7,320 nt of DNA from Chitinophagaceae bacterium (lineage in GTDB: Bacteria > Bacteroidota > Bacteroidia > Chitinophagales > Chitinophagaceae), in the NCBI GenBank assembly GCA_016720745.1, contig JADKKA010000017.1:1-7320 (forward strand), given 5' to 3'. Each line of letters opens with the position of its first letter. The stretch's first letter is position 1. Both the position numbers and the translations under genes were made by a program. Below, piece by piece: positions 5,330 through 7,320 of the stretch. The notes under the pieces were generated by a model. That model worked only from the letters and a program-made list of their open reading frames with translations, did no database searches and had not been told where the DNA came from.

Positions 5330-7320
5330 TCAACGGTCCCGGAGCCGGAGTCGGATGATGTCGGTGATCGACAGGCCGAGCCCGCCCGCCACGTCGGTGA
5401 TGGATCGGTGATCGGCTCCCGAACGTCACCGATGTCGAACGGGTGCACCACCTGCGGGCCGATGGGCTCGATCGGCCCGACGAGCGGGGGGTCATCCGGA
5501 TGAAGAAGCCCGGTATCGATCGGCAGGCGATCGATGGGGCCGACGATGAGCGAGCGGGGGGTGACCAGCGTGATGAGGTCGCCGCGCGCTACGAGCGTTC
5601 CCGCGGCGGGTGACTGGTCGACGATCGTGTTCTCATCCACGCCGAGCATGAGCCGCGTGGTCACCTTCACCTCGAACCCGAGTCGCCCAGCCCGATGCTT
5701 GTCGCACGCGCCTGGCGACCGACGAACGAGTCGAGCGGACGGCGGGAGTGATGCCGAGGTGCACCGTGGAGCCGGCGGACCGCCGTGTCGGCGACCGGCT
5801 CCTGGCTCACGACCATGAACAGCGAGCCCGGTCGTTGGGAACGTCGGCAGCGACCCGCAGTCGCGCTCGCTCGATCAACCTCGATTGCCTCCGGGAGTTC
5901 CCGACGGATCAGGTTGCAGGGACGCCGACGATCTCCTCGGCGGCCGACAGGGTGATCGCCACGGTCGACCCGGTGCGACGTGGACTCCGGCGCCAGGGTC
6001 CTGGCGCAGAACGATGTGGGCTCGACGGTCGAGGTGACCGGGGTCGGTCTCGGTGAGTTGCAGTCCGACGACTCCGGCGGCCAGCACTGTCCCGCCACGC
6101 CTCGCCCACGAAGTCCGGCACCTCCACCTCGTGAATCGGCTCGATACGCACAGTCAGGTCGACCGCGGATCACCGGAAGGGCCGTGCCCGGCGCCGGCGG
6201 CTGCTGTACGACCACATCGCCGGGCGCGCCCGTGACCCGCTCGATCCGGCCGAGTGCGAGTTCGCTGCGCCCGAGCTCCTCGCGCCGCCCCAAGCTCACT
6301 CCCGATCACGTTCGGTGTTTCCACAGTGGACGACACCCCACGACGATCTGCACGGTCGAGCCGGCCGCCGCACCGGAGCCGCCCTTGGGCGTCTGGCGGA
6401 GCACGCGCTCGATCGCGCCGTCGTCGGCCTGCTCGTCGACGCTCGCCTGGTAGCCCGACGCGGCAACGCGTGCGAGAGCGTCGGACACGGTGAGTCCCAG
6501 CACGTTCGGAACGCCGAGGCCGACACGCACGCTGACGACGGCCCCCCGTTCGATCATCGTCCCCTCGGCGGGGTCCTGGTCGATCACGTGACCTGGATGC
6601 AGGTCGGGGACGTGCGCTCACGGCCAGCGTCAACCCAGCGGCGGCCAACGATTGCGCGCGACCCCTCGGGAACGCCGACCACCGAGGGTACGGCCAGCCG
6701 ACGGCGTCGACACGACGAGTTGAATCGGCGTGGTCGACTTCGTGCGGGCTCCGCCGGCACCGATGCGAGCACGACGCCGGAATCGAGCGCAGCGGATCTT
6801 CCGATGACGGCGCCCCGCACCCCACCTGCGGCGGCGATGGCCGCGCCGGCGGCAACGAGGTCGAGGTGTGCGACCTCCGGGCACCTGGATCGTGGCCACC
6901 TCCCGACACGACGACGTCGATCGCCGTTCCCGGCGGTGCCGTGGCAGGCGGCGTCGGCGCCTGCGAGACGACCCCTCGGGCCCGTCGGCGGCACTCCGGG
7001 TCACGCAGCCGAGCACGAATCGGGTGTCGGCGGCGAGCATCGCCAACAGGTCGTCGATCCGGCGGCCGACCAGGCCGGTCACCGGCAGCTCGACCGGCGA
7101 CGCCGGTGACAACGGCACCCGCGGAGCCGTACGGCCAGGCTCGCTGCGCCGGGCGACTGGTCGATCACCGTTCCCGCCTCGGCGTCGCTCGGACGCATCT
7201 GCGGTGCTCGTCGGCCAGGCGGAGTCCCGCTCGGGCGAGAAGCAGCGATGCGGTGCTCGGCCGGAGGCCTCGAAGCTCCGGCGTTTCGATCGTGGCCGGC
7301 ACCTCCACGAGCAGGGTCAC
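5330..7320 (-). CDS. Multi-PASTA-domain protein, C-terminal part, frameshifted (N-terminus beyond the right edge)
   Basis: The minus-strand coding sequence enters from the right edge in frame (VTLLVEVPATIETPELRGL) and ends at the stop 5332-5330. It consists of at least nine consecutive PASTA domains at a ~180-200 base period, then an ~80-residue Pro/Ile-rich tail (LIVGPIDRLPIDTG, PLVGPIEPIGP, LGLSITDIIRLRLRDR). PASTA signatures are clear: VPxVxG openings (VPSVVGVPEG, VPNVLGLTVSDAL, TPNVIGSELG, VPDFVGEAW), the central VIDQDPAEGT, VLRQTPKGG, VVVQQPPAPGT, VLRQDPGAG and IVDQSPAAGT motifs, and closing VTV-like strands. PASTA domains act outside the cell, often binding muropeptides or cell wall, and are best known from PknB-type Ser/Thr kinases and penicillin-binding proteins. 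No kinase or transpeptidase part is visible, and nine or more repeats far exceeds the usual kinase count. The frame shifts about once or twice per repeat. The gene converges on the CHAT gene. Confidence 0.82.
5560..7290 (-). repeat. Array of nine PASTA-coding repeats
   Basis: Approximate repeat starts on the minus strand are 7290, 7088, 6890, 6697, 6518, 6324, 6127, 5929 and 5732; the last ends near 5560. Spacing is 179-202 bases, about 60-66 residues, as expected for PASTA. The repeats are diverged in sequence, so this is an old domain array and not a recent tandem duplication. The unit at 6518-6336 is intact in one frame (GVPNVLGLTVSDAL to STVQIVVG). VTLLV at the right edge looks like the end of a tenth, preceding repeat. 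Confidence 0.8.

Noticed and set aside
4213..5670. Long minus-strand reading frame of 485 codons opposite the CHAT/CBM9 gene
   Set aside because: Only its first ~110 codons (5670-5330) are real, being the end of the PASTA protein. The rest is the mirror of the CHAT gene and reads Arg-rich and Ala/Gly low-complexity sequence opposite the Gln-Pro repeat. A frame shift just before the true stop lets the frame run on.
540..7320. Annotating all five broken genes as pseudogenes
   Set aside because: The shifts are spread evenly over unrelated genes, are mostly one base, and leave motifs and stop/start overlaps intact. Sequencing error explains this better than parallel decay, although reads are needed to decide.

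Overview
The window is GC-rich and almost wholly coding. It holds an actinobacterial-style gene cluster built around caspase-like proteases. A compact SARP/BTAD regulator, tandem PASTA domains and strongly G/C-ending codons point to a high-GC Actinomycetota, possibly an Acidimicrobiia relative. The lineage is an inference from gene content and composition, not from a marker gene.

Layout: (1) 1-543, minus: the N-terminal part of an amidohydrolase, with a clean frame. (2) 540-1337, minus: caspase-family (metacaspase-like, C14) protease A, whose TGA overlaps the amidohydrolase GTG. (3) 1338-1420: an 83-bp divergent control region with a ribosome binding site on each side and a perfect 6-7-6 inverted repeat. 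(4) 1421-2283, plus: a SARP/BTAD transcriptional regulator. (5) 2280-3061, plus: caspase-family protease B, a paralogue of A with a variant catalytic Cys motif. (6) 3139-5300, plus: a protein with a cytosolic CHAT protease domain, a Gln-Pro linker, one transmembrane helix and an extracellular CBM9-like domain. (7) 5330-7320, minus, convergent: the C-terminal part of a protein with at least nine consecutive PASTA domains, continuing past the window end.

From about position 805 to the right end every gene is broken by repeated one-base shifts, mostly apparent deletions. Family motifs continue in the neighbouring frame, the catalytic residues are intact and gene-end overlaps are preserved. I read this as uncorrected sequencing or assembly error more than gene decay, and I annotate whole genes across the shifts. 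Simple ORF calling would miss or misname nearly all of them.

Possible logic (inference): the SARP gene, protease B and the CHAT receptor form one plus-strand operon, while protease A and the amidohydrolase form a divergent operon sharing the same control region. The CHAT protein has the topology of a receptor protease, with a CBM9-like domain outside and a CHAT peptidase inside. Two soluble caspase-like enzymes could be its targets or partners. A neighbouring PASTA protein would also face the cell wall. The set could be an envelope- or glycan-sensing proteolytic signalling, stress or cell-death module. I know of no described system with this exact composition, but I could not search for one.
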